A stretch of DNA of 64,000 nt from Reyranella soli. Its GTDB lineage: Bacteria; Pseudomonadota; Alphaproteobacteria; Reyranellales; Reyranellaceae. Every line of letters begins with the position of its first letter. Position 1 is the first letter of the stretch. Position numbers and translations under genes: made by a program. The notes under the pieces are model-generated. The model searched no databases, was not told the origin of the DNA, and saw nothing but the letters and a program-made list of their open reading frames with translations. Positions 10,560 to 18,839 of this stretch are shown here, piece by piece. The stretch spans positions 1-64,000 of the forward strand of contig NZ_BKAJ01000068.1 of assembly GCF_007992495.1 (NCBI RefSeq). Reading direction: 5' to 3'.

Positions 10560-11447
10560 TCAGCCTAACGTTCCCATCCAACCTGCGATGGCCCGCCCGA
10601 TGTCGTCCGGCGAATCTTCCTGGAGGTAATGAACCCCCGCGACCTTCACCTCGGTCTGCGCCGGCCACTTGCGGGCAAGGTCGAGAACCGCGCCGCCGGC
10701 GAGGATCCCGCCGGGCTCGGCCTTCACGAAGAGCTTGGGCACCTTGCTCGTTGCCAGCCAGTCCGCATAGGCGGTCGCGATCGCAACCACGTCGGCGGGC
10801 TCGCCCTCGATGGGAATCTGCCGCGGCCATGTCAGCGTCGGCCGCCGCCCCTCGCCGGGCTCGGCAAACGGCCGTCGGTACGCCGCCATCTCCTCGGCGG
10901 AGAGGTGACGCAGGATGGCCTTTGGCAGGATCTTCTCGATGAAGAAGTTGTCGCGCAGGACCATCGCCTCGCCGGCCTCGGAACGCAACGCCTGCAACGC
11001 TGGACGCATCCCGAACTTGTCCCAATGATCCCAATACTGCGGCCCCACGATCGCCTCCATGTAGGCGATGCCCTTCACCGCCTTGCGATGGCGGTTGGCC
11101 CAGTCGAAGCCGAGGGCTGAGCCCCAGTCATGGATGACGAACGTGACCCGCTCGCGTACATCCAGCGCCTCGAGCAGGGCATCGAGATAGCGGCGATGCT
11201 CGACGAAGCGATACGAGCCGGGGCCACTGTCAGGCAGCTTGTCGGAATCGCCCATGCCGACCAGGTCGGGGGCAATGCAGCGGCCGAGTGGCTGCAGGTA
11301 CGGCAAGACGTTGCGCCAGAGGTACGACGAGGTGGGATTGCCGTGCAGCAGCACGATGGGGTCACCCTGCCCCACCTCCACGTATGCCATCTCGCGGCCA
11401 AGGATACTCCGCCGCTGCTTTTGGTATGGAAATGCCGCAGAGATCAT
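10560..11447 (-). CDS. dhaA: Haloalkane dehalogenase (DhaA/LinB type)
   Basis: Alpha/beta hydrolase that cleaves carbon-halogen bonds in haloalkanes by an aspartate nucleophile, giving alcohol and halide. All five expected catalytic positions are visible: Asn37 in HGNPTS and Trp108 (halide-stabilising), nucleophile Asp107 in IHDWG, Glu131 in MEAIVGP and base His273 in GVHYLQEDSPDDIG. The 295-residue length matches subfamily HLD-II. The ATG at 11447 is preceded by AGGAGAAG; a start at 11513 would add residues with no family counterpart. It lies 79 bases downstream of the RclA-like gene on the same strand. Substrate range cannot be read from sequence. Confidence 0.92.
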   Translation of the reverse strand: MISAAFPYQKQRRSILGREMAYVEVGQGDPIVLLHGNPTSSYLWRNVLPYLQPLGRCIAPDLVGMGDSDKLPDSGPGSYRFVEHRRYLDALLEALDVRERVTFVIHDWGSALGFDWANRHRKAVKGIAYMEAIVGPQYWDHWDKFGMRPALQALRSEAGEAMVLRDNFFIEKILPKAILRHLSAEEMAAYRRPFAEPGEGRRPTLTWPRQIPIEGEPADVVAIATAYADWLATSKVPKLFVKAEPGGILAGGAVLDLARKWPAQTEVKVAGVHYLQEDSPDDIGRAIAGWMGTLG

Positions 11448-11526
11448 ATTCGCTTCTCCTGCGTTAACCGACGAAACCAAATTCGCGGGTCGTTCGGGTT
11501 CGGTTACAGGCATTCGGTCTTTCTTT

Positions 11527-12936
11527 TTACAAAGCGTCCAGTTTTGTCCGAGGCGCCACGTTCGACAGCAGTGCCCCAAGGCCCTCGGCGAAGGTCAGAT
11601 GCGTAATGACGGCATCGCGCACGATCGGGTAAGGCGTCCTCGCCAACATTGCCATCTGCACGGCCGTCATAACCTCCCCTGCCTCCGAGCCGAGCATGGT
11701 GAAGCCCAGGATGCGGTCATCGTCCTCAGCGATCAGGACCTTCATGAAGCCCTGCGTTTCCCCGGTCGCTTCGGTGCGCAAAACGGCGCTCATTGGCAGC
11801 TTCGCGACTCGCGCCGTGATGCCTTGACGTTCGGCCTCACGTTCGTTCAGTCCGACATGGGCAAGCGGCGGATCGGTGAACAAACAATGGGGCACAAGCC
11901 GATGCCGCGTGCCGCGCGTGCCGCCGGCCAGGTTGTCCCTGACGATGCGAAAATCATCCACCGAGACGTGAGTGAACTGAGGGCTGCCCGCGCATTCACC
12001 GATGGCCCAGACATCGGGTGCGGTCGTTTCCAGCCGCTCGTTCACTCGAATGTATCCGCGGTCGTCTAGCTCGATGCCGGCTTTCTCGAGACCGATGCCG
12101 GTGGTGTTCGGGATGCGACCCGAGGCAACCAGTATGTCGCTGGCCTCGATCTGTCGTTCGCCGGCAGCTGAGCGCGCAGTGACGGTCACCTTCTTTCCGC
12201 TCTGTCCGTCGACCCTCAGCACCTGGGTGGATGTCAGGAAGCCGACGCCCTCATCGCAGAGGAGGCGCCGCACAGCATCCGCTGCGTCCGCGTCTTCGCG
12301 GCTGAGGATCTGGGGGCCTGGTTCAACGACGGTGACGCGGCTGCCGAATCGGCGATACGCCTGGGCCAGTTCGATGCCGACATATCCGCCGCCGAGCACG
12401 ACCAGGTGCGAGGGCGCATAGTCGAGTTCCAGTGCCTCGACGTGGCTCAGCGGTCTGGCGGCAGCAAGGTCGGGAATGTCGGGGATGGCCGCATGCGTTC
12501 CGACATTCAGCACGACCTGGTCGCTTGCAAGAAGGCGCGTTCCGCCGCCGTTCAATTGGACCTCGATCGTCCGCGGCGCCACGAACCGGCCGGTTCCCAT
12601 GATCAGTTCCGCGCCGCTCCTCTTGTAGGCATCCAGATGAAAAGAAACCTCGCGGTCGACCATGGTCCGCTTGCGCTTTCGCACCTTCGCCATGTCCGTC
12701 TTGACGGACCCGTTCATGGTTCCGAATTCGGCGGCATGGCTTGCCAGGTGGGCGATCCGGGCGCTCCAGATCTCGTTCTTGCTGGGAAGGCAGGCCACGT
12801 TCGGGCACGAGCCCCCTACCCACTGCCGCTCCACCACCGCCGTCCGCTGTCCCATCTGCGCCAGATGCCAGGCAAGGAGCTTGCCGCCTTGTCCGCTGCC
12901 GAGAATCAACGTCTTGAAATGTTCCGCTTGCGACAT
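11527..12936 (-). CDS. RclA/MerA-like pyridine nucleotide-disulfide oxidoreductase
   Basis: FAD-dependent NAD(P)H oxidoreductase of 469 residues. It has the N-terminal FAD motif GSGQGG near 13-18, a redox-active cysteine pair C44 and C49 (GGSCPNVACLPSK), the second dinucleotide motif VVLGGGYVGIELAQ, the FAD-binding WAIGECAG, and a C-terminal dimerisation domain in which HLTFAE replaces the usual HPTxxE, keeping His and Glu. It lacks the extra cysteine motifs of true mercuric reductases. Its direct partner is a DUF417 (RclC-like) gene 14 bases upstream, the arrangement of rclA and rclC in Escherichia coli, so a role in reactive chlorine or copper stress is likely by context. Ribosome site GAGGAGG precedes the ATG. 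Confidence 0.85.
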   Translation of the reverse strand: MSQAEHFKTLILGSGQGGKLLAWHLAQMGQRTAVVERQWVGGSCPNVACLPSKNEIWSARIAHLASHAAEFGTMNGSVKTDMAKVRKRKRTMVDREVSFHLDAYKRSGAELIMGTGRFVAPRTIEVQLNGGGTRLLASDQVVLNVGTHAAIPDIPDLAAARPLSHVEALELDYAPSHLVVLGGGYVGIELAQAYRRFGSRVTVVEPGPQILSREDADAADAVRRLLCDEGVGFLTSTQVLRVDGQSGKKVTVTARSAAGERQIEASDILVASGRIPNTTGIGLEKAGIELDDRGYIRVNERLETTAPDVWAIGECAGSPQFTHVSVDDFRIVRDNLAGGTRGTRHRLVPHCLFTDPPLAHVGLNEREAERQGITARVAKLPMSAVLRTEATGETQGFMKVLIAEDDDRILGFTMLGSEAGEVMTAVQMAMLARTPYPIVRDAVITHLTFAEGLGALLSNVAPRTKLDAL

Positions 12937-12950
12937 CGCATCCTCCTCGA

Positions 12951-13535
12951 TCAGACAGGGGCGCCGGCTTGCTGCGGCTTCATCACCCTCTGGACGTCTT
13001 GCTTCAGCAGATAGAAGGACACTGCAAGGAGGACGACGTCCTTCATCAGGAACGCCACGTTGCCCGCCATGGCTGGAAAACCGCCGGCCGAACGCGCCCA
13101 GCCGTCCGGCATGAAAGGAATGATGCTGACGGTCGCCAGGAAGGTGATGCACGACCCGGCAGCGCCTAGAATGCCCAGCCGCTTGTTCCAGAACCCGAGG
13201 AACAGCAGCCCACCGAACAGCCATTCCGACACGCCCAGGAACCAGCTCGCGCCGCGCACGCCGAAGACGGGATACATCCACGATATGAGCGGTCCGTTGT
13301 TGATGAACGGGATCAGCACCTGGGCCTCGTATTCGAACCACTTCTGGTAGCCGAACAGGAGGAAGATGAGCACCATCGAGGCGCGCAGCAGGTGATAATC
13401 GAGGTCCCGTCTCATCAGGCCGAGACTGGTCAATCCCCTTGCCAGCAGGCTGATGGGAATATTCAGCAGGGCATCGCCCGCTGTCGTCGACTCTCGTGGA
13501 CTGCCGAAGGAGGCTTCGACCTTGACCTCTTGCAT
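12951..13535 (-). CDS. DUF417 (RclC/YkgB-like) inner membrane protein
   Basis: A 194-residue membrane protein with about four helices, including the segments LRASMVLIFLLFGYQKWFEYEA and VSEWLFGGLLFLGF, typical of DUF417. Its best-known relative is RclC, encoded beside the flavoprotein RclA and needed for survival of hypochlorous acid stress. I chose the ATG at 13535 because of a GGAGAG site six bases ahead; an ATG at 13559 would add eight residues. Together with the flavoprotein and the dehalogenase it forms a minus-strand operon whose promoter should lie in the 203-base divergent region shared with the CopC-like gene. Confidence 0.85.
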   Translation of the reverse strand: MQEVKVEASFGSPRESTTAGDALLNIPISLLARGLTSLGLMRRDLDYHLLRASMVLIFLLFGYQKWFEYEAQVLIPFINNGPLISWMYPVFGVRGASWFLGVSEWLFGGLLFLGFWNKRLGILGAAGSCITFLATVSIIPFMPDGWARSAGGFPAMAGNVAFLMKDVVLLAVSFYLLKQDVQRVMKPQQAGAPV

Positions 13536-13615
13536 GCGACTCTCCGTCAAAGGATCCATGCGCACGATGCGGCCGATCCCTCGAGGGCGGCAGGCCATTC
13601 GAACGGATAGAAATT

Positions 13616-13630
13616 ATTCCCTTTGGGAAT
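13616..13630. promoter_or_regulatory. Candidate operator (6-bp inverted repeat, LysR-box geometry)
   Basis: ATTCCC-TTT-GGGAAT is a perfect inverted repeat midway between the divergent DUF417 and CopC-like genes. Read from 13617 to 13629 it fits the T-N11-A pattern of LysR-type sites. The LysR gene at 14130-15029 is the obvious candidate regulator, but the link is inference. Confidence 0.45.
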
Positions 13631-13738
13631 GAAGGTGGCGCCTTCCGACGTGGAATATGTTCTATGCCGTCGGGCCGCCTATGCTCACGCTCAGTCGCGT
13701 CTAACTTGCCGCCTCTCACCTTGCTTTCGGAGGCGCTC

Positions 13739-14140
13739 ATGACCGCTCGCTATCTTCGAGCCATTGCCGTTGGTGCCCTCTGCCTGCTGCCCCTTCAGTC
13801 GCATGCCGAGTGGGCCAAGCCGGATGAAGCAACATCCATCGGCTTGCAAAGCGTCACGATCGACGAACGCGGCACCGAGCTGATGCTGCGCTTCGATCGA
13901 CCCATCAGCCACGCGAGGTCGTGGCTTTCCCTCATCCACGACGGCCAAATCATCGAGACCATACATTTTCGCCTGGAGACTGCGCCCAATGTGCTGTTCG
14001 CCAGGATCCGGACTCCGGCTCCGGGCAACTACATCGTGCGCTGGACGATGTGCCCCGAAGGCAGCGACGACAGATACGAGGGAGAACTCCCGTTCACGGT
14101 CGGTCACGGTGCAGAGAACATCGCCAAGCCTAACCTTTAG
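13739..14140 (+). CDS. CopC-like periplasmic protein
   Basis: A 133-residue exported protein: the signal peptide MTARYLRAIAVGALCLLPLQ ends near SHA, and a single CopC immunoglobulin-like domain follows, ending in GNYIVRWTMCPEGSDD and a final FTV strand. In canonical CopC the mature protein begins with a copper-binding His and has further His and Met ligands; here the mature N-terminus is Glu-Trp and His ligands are scarce, so copper binding is doubtful. GGAG lies seven bases before the ATG at 13739. It diverges from the RclC-like gene and its 3' end overlaps the converging LysR gene by 11 bases. Confidence 0.75.
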   Translation: MTARYLRAIAVGALCLLPLQSHAEWAKPDEATSIGLQSVTIDERGTELMLRFDRPISHARSWLSLIHDGQIIETIHFRLETAPNVLFARIRTPAPGNYIVRWTMCPEGSDDRYEGELPFTVGHGAENIAKPNL

Positions 14141-15029
14141 TTTTGCCGAGCTCGGCCTGGACGAAATTCGCGAACGCTCGCGCCTTTGCCGTCATCAGCC
14201 GCCCTGCCGGGAACAAGGCCCAGCAGTCGAGCGGCGGCAGCAGCCAGTCAGCGAAAACGGCGCGCACCGCCCCTGTGGCGAGCTCGGGCGCGAACATCCA
14301 TTCCGACGCGACCGCATAACCCAGTCCGCTCAGGACGGCGGCCCGCACGGCTTCGGCGGCACTGACGCGCAGCGGGCCAGACAACCTGACCTCGACCTCC
14401 GACTCGCCCCGGCGAAAGCCATGCACGTCGCCCCCGCCCGCACTCTCCTCCGTGTAGACCACGGCAGCGAGCCGAGAAAGGTCAGCGGGCGTTTGGAGAG
14501 CGCCATTACGCTCGAAGAAGGCGGGTGTTCCGATGACCAGGCGGCGACATGTCGCGATCTTGCGCGCGATGACGGATGAATCGTCCAGCATGCCCGTGCG
14601 GAGGCACACATCGACGCCATCCTGGATGAGATCGCCTGGACGGTCGCTCAGCACCAAGTCGAGTGAAAGATGGGGATGCTGGTCGAGGAAGTCAGGCAGC
14701 CGAGGCACGATATGGAGCCGGGAGATCGTCACGCCGGCACTGACGCGCAGGCGCCCGCAGACGCCGTCTCCTGCGCCTGACAGGGCGACGGCGGCATCGT
14801 GCGCGTCATCGACGATCTTGCGCGCGCGTTCGTAGAAATGCTGTCCGGCCTCGGTCATGGCCAGCCCTCGTGTGGACCGCATCACCAGCCGAACACCGAA
14901 CCGCTCTTCGAGCTGCGCGATGGATTTGGATACTGCCGGCTGGCCGACCCTGAGATCCCGCGCCGCCGCAGAGAACGACCTCGTCTCCACGACGCGAACA
15001 AACGTCTCCATTGCACCCAAACGATCCAT
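14130..15029 (-). CDS. LysR-family transcriptional regulator
   Basis: A 299-residue regulator with an N-terminal winged helix (about residues 5-64, containing TRSFSAAARDLRVGQPAVSKSIAQLE) and a type-2 periplasmic-binding-protein-like effector domain. The ATG at 15029 follows the sigma-factor stop by one base, so the gene is probably co-transcribed and translationally coupled with the sigma factor; a TTG seven codons upstream is possible but would overlap that gene. Its 3' end overlaps copC. Likely targets are the divergent rclC-like/copC promoter region, where a T-N11-A site is present. The effector is unknown. Confidence 0.9.
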   Translation of the reverse strand: MDRLGAMETFVRVVETRSFSAAARDLRVGQPAVSKSIAQLEERFGVRLVMRSTRGLAMTEAGQHFYERARKIVDDAHDAAVALSGAGDGVCGRLRVSAGVTISRLHIVPRLPDFLDQHPHLSLDLVLSDRPGDLIQDGVDVCLRTGMLDDSSVIARKIATCRRLVIGTPAFFERNGALQTPADLSRLAAVVYTEESAGGGDVHGFRRGESEVEVRLSGPLRVSAAEAVRAAVLSGLGYAVASEWMFAPELATGAVRAVFADWLLPPLDCWALFPAGRLMTAKARAFANFVQAELGKTKG

Positions 15030-15030
15030 G

Positions 15031-15687
15031 TCAGTCACCGCGATCCGCAAAATTGCCGCCCGAGATCGAGTAGGAGCTATCGCAAGCGGCCAATGCCACC
15101 AGCTTCCTGAGACCGCGATGGATGTTGACCTTGACGAGAGCTGCGGATTGGCCGGTCGCGCCGGAGGCCGTTTCGATGCTGGCCCCCTGGAGCTTCACAA
15201 GGCGGATCACGCTGGCTTGCGCGGGCGTCAGTCGTTTCAGCAGGTCGTCCACTGTAATCGCGCTTATTGCCGTTTCACCATGATCCTTCATCGGCATGTC
15301 GTCGTGCAGCGACAGGGCCGCGAACCTGGAAGCATCCCGAACATGGTCGATCCACTTGTATCGGGCTATCGCCGCGACCCACGGTCCAAACGGCCTCGAG
15401 GGCTCGTACGCATGTCGTTTGGCATGAATGGCGAGAAGCGTGTCTTGCCGTGCATCTTCGGCTGCCGGGCCGGGAAGCCGGCGCCCATAGTAGCGGCGCA
15501 GCCAGCCGTCCAACTCCCGCAGCAACTGGTCATAGGCATGGCTTTCGCCACCTTGCGCCGCCGCCATGAGACAGCCCCATTGCTCCGAACGGCTTTGCCA
15601 ATTGCCGAATCGCGATGCTATTCGGGCGCTCCGCCGTGGACGACCTGCAACGTCGCCGGCTGAGGGGGCATCATCGGGCGCGTTCAC
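15031..15687 (-). CDS. ECF-type sigma-70 factor
   Basis: Alternative RNA polymerase sigma factor with region 2 (LMAAAQGGESHAYDQLLREL to WIDHVRD, including the DARQDTLLAIH core) and region 4 (LTPAQASVIRLVKLQGASIETAS). The preferred start is GTG at 15687, preceded by AAGGAG and lying inside the end of the receiver gene; this gives 218 residues. An ATG at 15567 (178 residues) would cut the conserved N-terminal part of region 2. No anti-sigma gene is visible next to it; the overlapping upstream gene is a receiver domain instead, which suggests that phosphorylation controls its availability. It precedes the LysR gene by one base. Confidence 0.85.
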   Translation of the reverse strand: MNAPDDAPSAGDVAGRPRRSARIASRFGNWQSRSEQWGCLMAAAQGGESHAYDQLLRELDGWLRRYYGRRLPGPAAEDARQDTLLAIHAKRHAYEPSRPFGPWVAAIARYKWIDHVRDASRFAALSLHDDMPMKDHGETAISAITVDDLLKRLTPAQASVIRLVKLQGASIETASGATGQSAALVKVNIHRGLRKLVALAACDSSYSISGGNFADRGD

Positions 15688-16048
15688 TGGAGAGGCTCCT
15701 TTCAATGCAATCAAGCAAGGTCTGAGTCTCGATCGGTTTTCCGAGGAGATATTGGGCTCCGACGGAGATCGCCTGATCGTCCAATTGCCTGTCTGGCAAG
15801 GCGGTGACCATGATGACAGGCACGCTGGCGCCCTCTTCCTTGAGCTTCCGCACCAGGTCGAGTCCACTCATCCCGGGCATGCGGACGTCAGCGATGATGC
15901 AGTCGAAAAAGGGCCGGTTGGGCGAGGTCAGGAGCGTTTCGGCCGCGAAGAACGACTCGGCGCGATAGCCGACAGATCGCATCAGATCCACCAGGGAAGC
16001 GCACAGGGCCTCGTCATCGTCGACGATCGCGACGAGAGGGCGCCTCAT
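15671..16048 (-). CDS. Stand-alone receiver domain (response regulator)
   Basis: A 125-residue single-domain receiver. The acidic pocket IVDDDEA, the phospho-acceptor aspartate in CIIADVRMPGMSG, the VTA threonine region and the GKP lysine are all present, and there is no output domain. The frame continues upstream without family similarity, so the ATG at 16048 is chosen. Its last 17 bases contain the ribosome site and start codon of the ECF sigma gene, implying translational coupling. It may receive phosphate from the histidine kinase encoded upstream and act through the sigma factor; this is inference. Confidence 0.88.
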   Translation of the reverse strand: MRRPLVAIVDDDEALCASLVDLMRSVGYRAESFFAAETLLTSPNRPFFDCIIADVRMPGMSGLDLVRKLKEEGASVPVIMVTALPDRQLDDQAISVGAQYLLGKPIETQTLLDCIERSLSSERAR

Positions 16049-16255
16049 CGGATGTGGCCGCGCGGGACAAACTTGCATTCGCGGCGAGGCTGGGTGACGT
16101 GCAGACGCGCGGCAACGATCATCGTGTCCTGTTCCTGGGGAAGGTAGGAGCCACTTGGTGGCCATGGCGTCGCGATACGTCCGAACAATGCGCTGGCCGA
16201 CGCACCGTCACAATCTCTCGAAAGTGACGTTTGGGCACATACCTTCGTATGGGTC

Positions 16256-16876
16256 TCAGCCGCCTCGCTTCTGAGCGTGGAGCACCCCGACCATGCGAAC
16301 GAGCGTTGCTACGGATTTCGCCCCCAGCTTTCGCTTGGCGCTGCGGCGATGCATCTTCACGGTAACTTCGCTGATCGACAGTTCGATCGCGATTTGCTTG
16401 TTCATGAGGCCGGACGCAACGTGTTCCACCACTTGCTGCTCGCGGAGCGTCAGCAGCGCATACTGCTTCTGCAACTCGGCAATCTGCACGACCTCCTGAC
16501 GCCGGTGCTGATCCATTCGAATCGCAGCCGCCACGGCATCAAGGAGGTCCTGATCTCGTATCGGCTTTGTGAGAAAATCGACCGCGCCCGCCCTCATGCC
16601 TTTCACCGACATGGGAATGTCGCCGAAGCCGGTTATCAGGATGACGGGCAGCCGGATATTTACGCGTGTCAGATACTCCTGAAGCTCCAAACCGCTCGTG
16701 CCCGGCAGCCGAATGTCGAGCACGAGGCAGGCGGGCGCGTCGGGCAACGCGACATCGAGAAATTCCGAAGCGGAGCCGTGAAGCGTCGTCCGATAGTTCA
16801 TTGACCGCAGCAAGTCTCCCAGTGACTCCCGGACCGCCTTGTCATCGTCGACGATATGAACGAACGCCGACGACAT
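16256..16876 (-). CDS. FixJ-family response regulator
   Basis: A 206-residue two-domain regulator: receiver (IVDDDKAVRESL, phospho-acceptor Asp in CLVLDIRLPGTSG, TGFGD, TKP) followed by a LuxR/FixJ-type helix-turn-helix with LTLREQQVVEHVASG and the recognition region EVTVKMHRRSAKRKLGAKS. It starts two bases after the stop of the histidine kinase, its probable cognate sensor. The ATG at 16876 (MSSAFVHIVDDD) is preferred to upstream starts because the receiver begins directly after it. A 207-base gap with no gene separates it from the stand-alone receiver. Confidence 0.93.
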   Translation of the reverse strand: MSSAFVHIVDDDKAVRESLGDLLRSMNYRTTLHGSASEFLDVALPDAPACLVLDIRLPGTSGLELQEYLTRVNIRLPVILITGFGDIPMSVKGMRAGAVDFLTKPIRDQDLLDAVAAAIRMDQHRRQEVVQIAELQKQYALLTLREQQVVEHVASGLMNKQIAIELSISEVTVKMHRRSAKRKLGAKSVATLVRMVGVLHAQKRGG

Positions 16877-16878
16877 CC

Positions 16879-18549
16879 TCAGTTGCTCCCTGACAATCGG
16901 CGGAACTGGCGAGCAGGCAGAGTGAAAGTGAATGTTGCGCCGTGCGTGGTGTTTTTCTCCGCCCATAGGCGCCCTCCATGGGCAACGACAATCTTGCGGC
17001 AGATCGATAAGCCCAGGCCAAGTCCTTCGCCCTTTGTCGTGTAGAGTGCAGCGAACAGATGCTCCGCGCTGGCGGGATCGACGCCCACGCCGGTGTCAGC
17101 GATCGACACAGAGACGTGACCGTCGGCAACCCTCGATGAGATACTGAGGGCGCGGACGCCGTCGACGCTGGCCATCGCTTCGACGGCGTTGCGCACGAGG
17201 TTGAGGACGACCTGTTGAAGCTGCACTCGATCCGCCTCTATAGGCGGCAGCGTTTCGTCGAAGGCGGTCTTCAGGGCGACACCGGCGAGTTCAAGCTCCC
17301 TCTTCAAGAGGACAAGGACCTCCTCGATAGTCTCGTTGACATGGACGTCGGCGAACCGCAGATGCGAGTCGCGCACCAACGACCTGAGGCCGCCAACGAC
17401 GTTGGTTGCCCTCCGGCTCTGTTCGACGACACGCAGGGCGGACCTGCGCGCTTCGTCCGTGTCGGCAGGCTCCCGGGCGAGCCATCGCAGACAGGCGTCG
17501 GCGCTCGCTCTGATCGCGGTCAACGGCTGATTGACTTCGTGAATGATCGACCCGGCGAGTTCCCCGAGTGATGCCAGACGCGCGGCTCGCGCAAGTGCGG
17601 CACGTGCGTCTGCAACTGCCTGCTCCGATACCTTCTGCTCGGTGACGTCGGTGATTATGCCTTCCAATTCAACGTCGCCGGCCGGACTAAGATCGAATTG
17701 TCCTACTGCAACGACGTGCAAGATCGTCCCGTCTCGATGGACGACCCTGTATTCGTGGCTGAAGGGCGACTTCGCGCTGACCGCCCCTGCGAGGGCCTTC
17801 TCCAAATCAGGAAGGTCGTCGGGATGTACGCAGGCTCTAAATGTCTCGAACGGCACGGGGTTGATGTCCAGGCCGATGTCAAAAATGCGGTAGCATTCGC
17901 GCGATGCCCGCGACAGCAGGGTCCGTGTGTTCCATCGGTAGCTGCCCATGCGGCCGATCTGCTGGCCCCTGACCATCCACATGTTGGTCTCGCGGAGTGC
18001 TTCAAAAAGCTGCGCGGATTCAAAGGATACAGCAGCCTGCGAAGCCAGCATCGACATCACCGAGAGGCATCTCGGCGTGAAAAGCGCCGGCGCGGCCTCC
18101 GATTCCAGATAGAGAGCGCCGACTGTCTGCCCTTGATGAATCAGAGGCTGGCACAAGACGGTTACGTTCGGCCCCGTTGGGCATTCTGCGCGATCAATCA
18201 GGGCGGCCCCTTTCCGGCTGTCATCTCTGACGACGGTTTCCTGGCGCATAAACACTCTTTCGCTGAGGTCGTCCGGCAACTGGAATTCGCGCACGGAGGG
18301 TTGTGAGGCAAAGACCTTGGCCTTTTCACGAGGAAAGGTGGCATCGGCCTTGGCGAGCAGTTCGCCTCCCTCGCTCAACAGCACCGCACCTCGAACGGCT
18401 CCGGAGTGCCTGAGCGCAGTCTTGAGAAGAGCGTCAGCCAGACCTCCATAGCTGATCTCTTTCGCAATGGCCTGAAACGCCTTTGCGATCAGCTCCAACT
18501 CAGCCGTTTCGTTCTCAAGCTTCATCGCAGAGCTCTCAATCGCGGCCAT
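16879..18549 (-). CDS. GAF-PAS sensor histidine kinase
   Basis: A cytosolic sensor kinase of 556 residues without membrane helices. Order of domains: GAF (about residues 15-190), PAS/PAC (about 200-320, with EYRVVHRDGT), HisKA with the phospho-acceptor His in GSIIHEVNQPLTA, and HATPase_c with NLVRNAVEA (N box), ADTGVGVDP (G1) and GEGLGLGLSI (G2). The sequence resembles FixL-group kinases, and the FixJ-type regulator follows two bases later. The GAF domain is the probable signal input; no haem-binding His pattern was identified, so an oxygen-sensing role is not claimed. The ribosome site before the ATG at 18549 is weak; an ATG at 18525 is possible. Confidence 0.9.
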   Translation of the reverse strand: MAAIESSAMKLENETAELELIAKAFQAIAKEISYGGLADALLKTALRHSGAVRGAVLLSEGGELLAKADATFPREKAKVFASQPSVREFQLPDDLSERVFMRQETVVRDDSRKGAALIDRAECPTGPNVTVLCQPLIHQGQTVGALYLESEAAPALFTPRCLSVMSMLASQAAVSFESAQLFEALRETNMWMVRGQQIGRMGSYRWNTRTLLSRASRECYRIFDIGLDINPVPFETFRACVHPDDLPDLEKALAGAVSAKSPFSHEYRVVHRDGTILHVVAVGQFDLSPAGDVELEGIITDVTEQKVSEQAVADARAALARAARLASLGELAGSIIHEVNQPLTAIRASADACLRWLAREPADTDEARRSALRVVEQSRRATNVVGGLRSLVRDSHLRFADVHVNETIEEVLVLLKRELELAGVALKTAFDETLPPIEADRVQLQQVVLNLVRNAVEAMASVDGVRALSISSRVADGHVSVSIADTGVGVDPASAEHLFAALYTTKGEGLGLGLSICRKIVVAHGGRLWAEKNTTHGATFTFTLPARQFRRLSGSN

Positions 18550-18839
18550 CTATCTATTGTCTGCAGCCGTCCGTTGCAGGTCGGCGGCCTCGAGCCGCAT
18601 TTGCCGCCGCGTTCATTCCGAGAGGCTCCTCTCGACACATCAAGGCATTGGTTTCCAACGGCTTTCTGAAGGCATTGGACGTCGACCAGGACCGCTTCTC
18701 CGGTCAGGCGGGTCAGATTGGACATGATAGATTGACGTGCGAGCGATCGAGAATCTTGGGGTATTTTCTGAAAAGTTCTGAAGCGAGCCGCCGCGCTGGG
18801 TCATCCCAAAGGCATAGTCCTGCAATCAGGGGCCGTTGC

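Noticed and set aside
9730..11034. Long upstream extension of the first HAD phosphatase
   Set aside because: It would run through the intergenic stretch and antisense of other genes; domain and length fit the ATG at 9729.
11527..12936. True mercuric reductase
   Set aside because: No N-terminal metal-binding domain and no C-terminal cysteine pair; no mer genes nearby.
16879..18549. Haem-based oxygen sensor FixL
   Set aside because: FixJ-type partner and similar kinase core, but no convincing haem-binding His pattern in the PAS domain, and a GAF domain is present instead.
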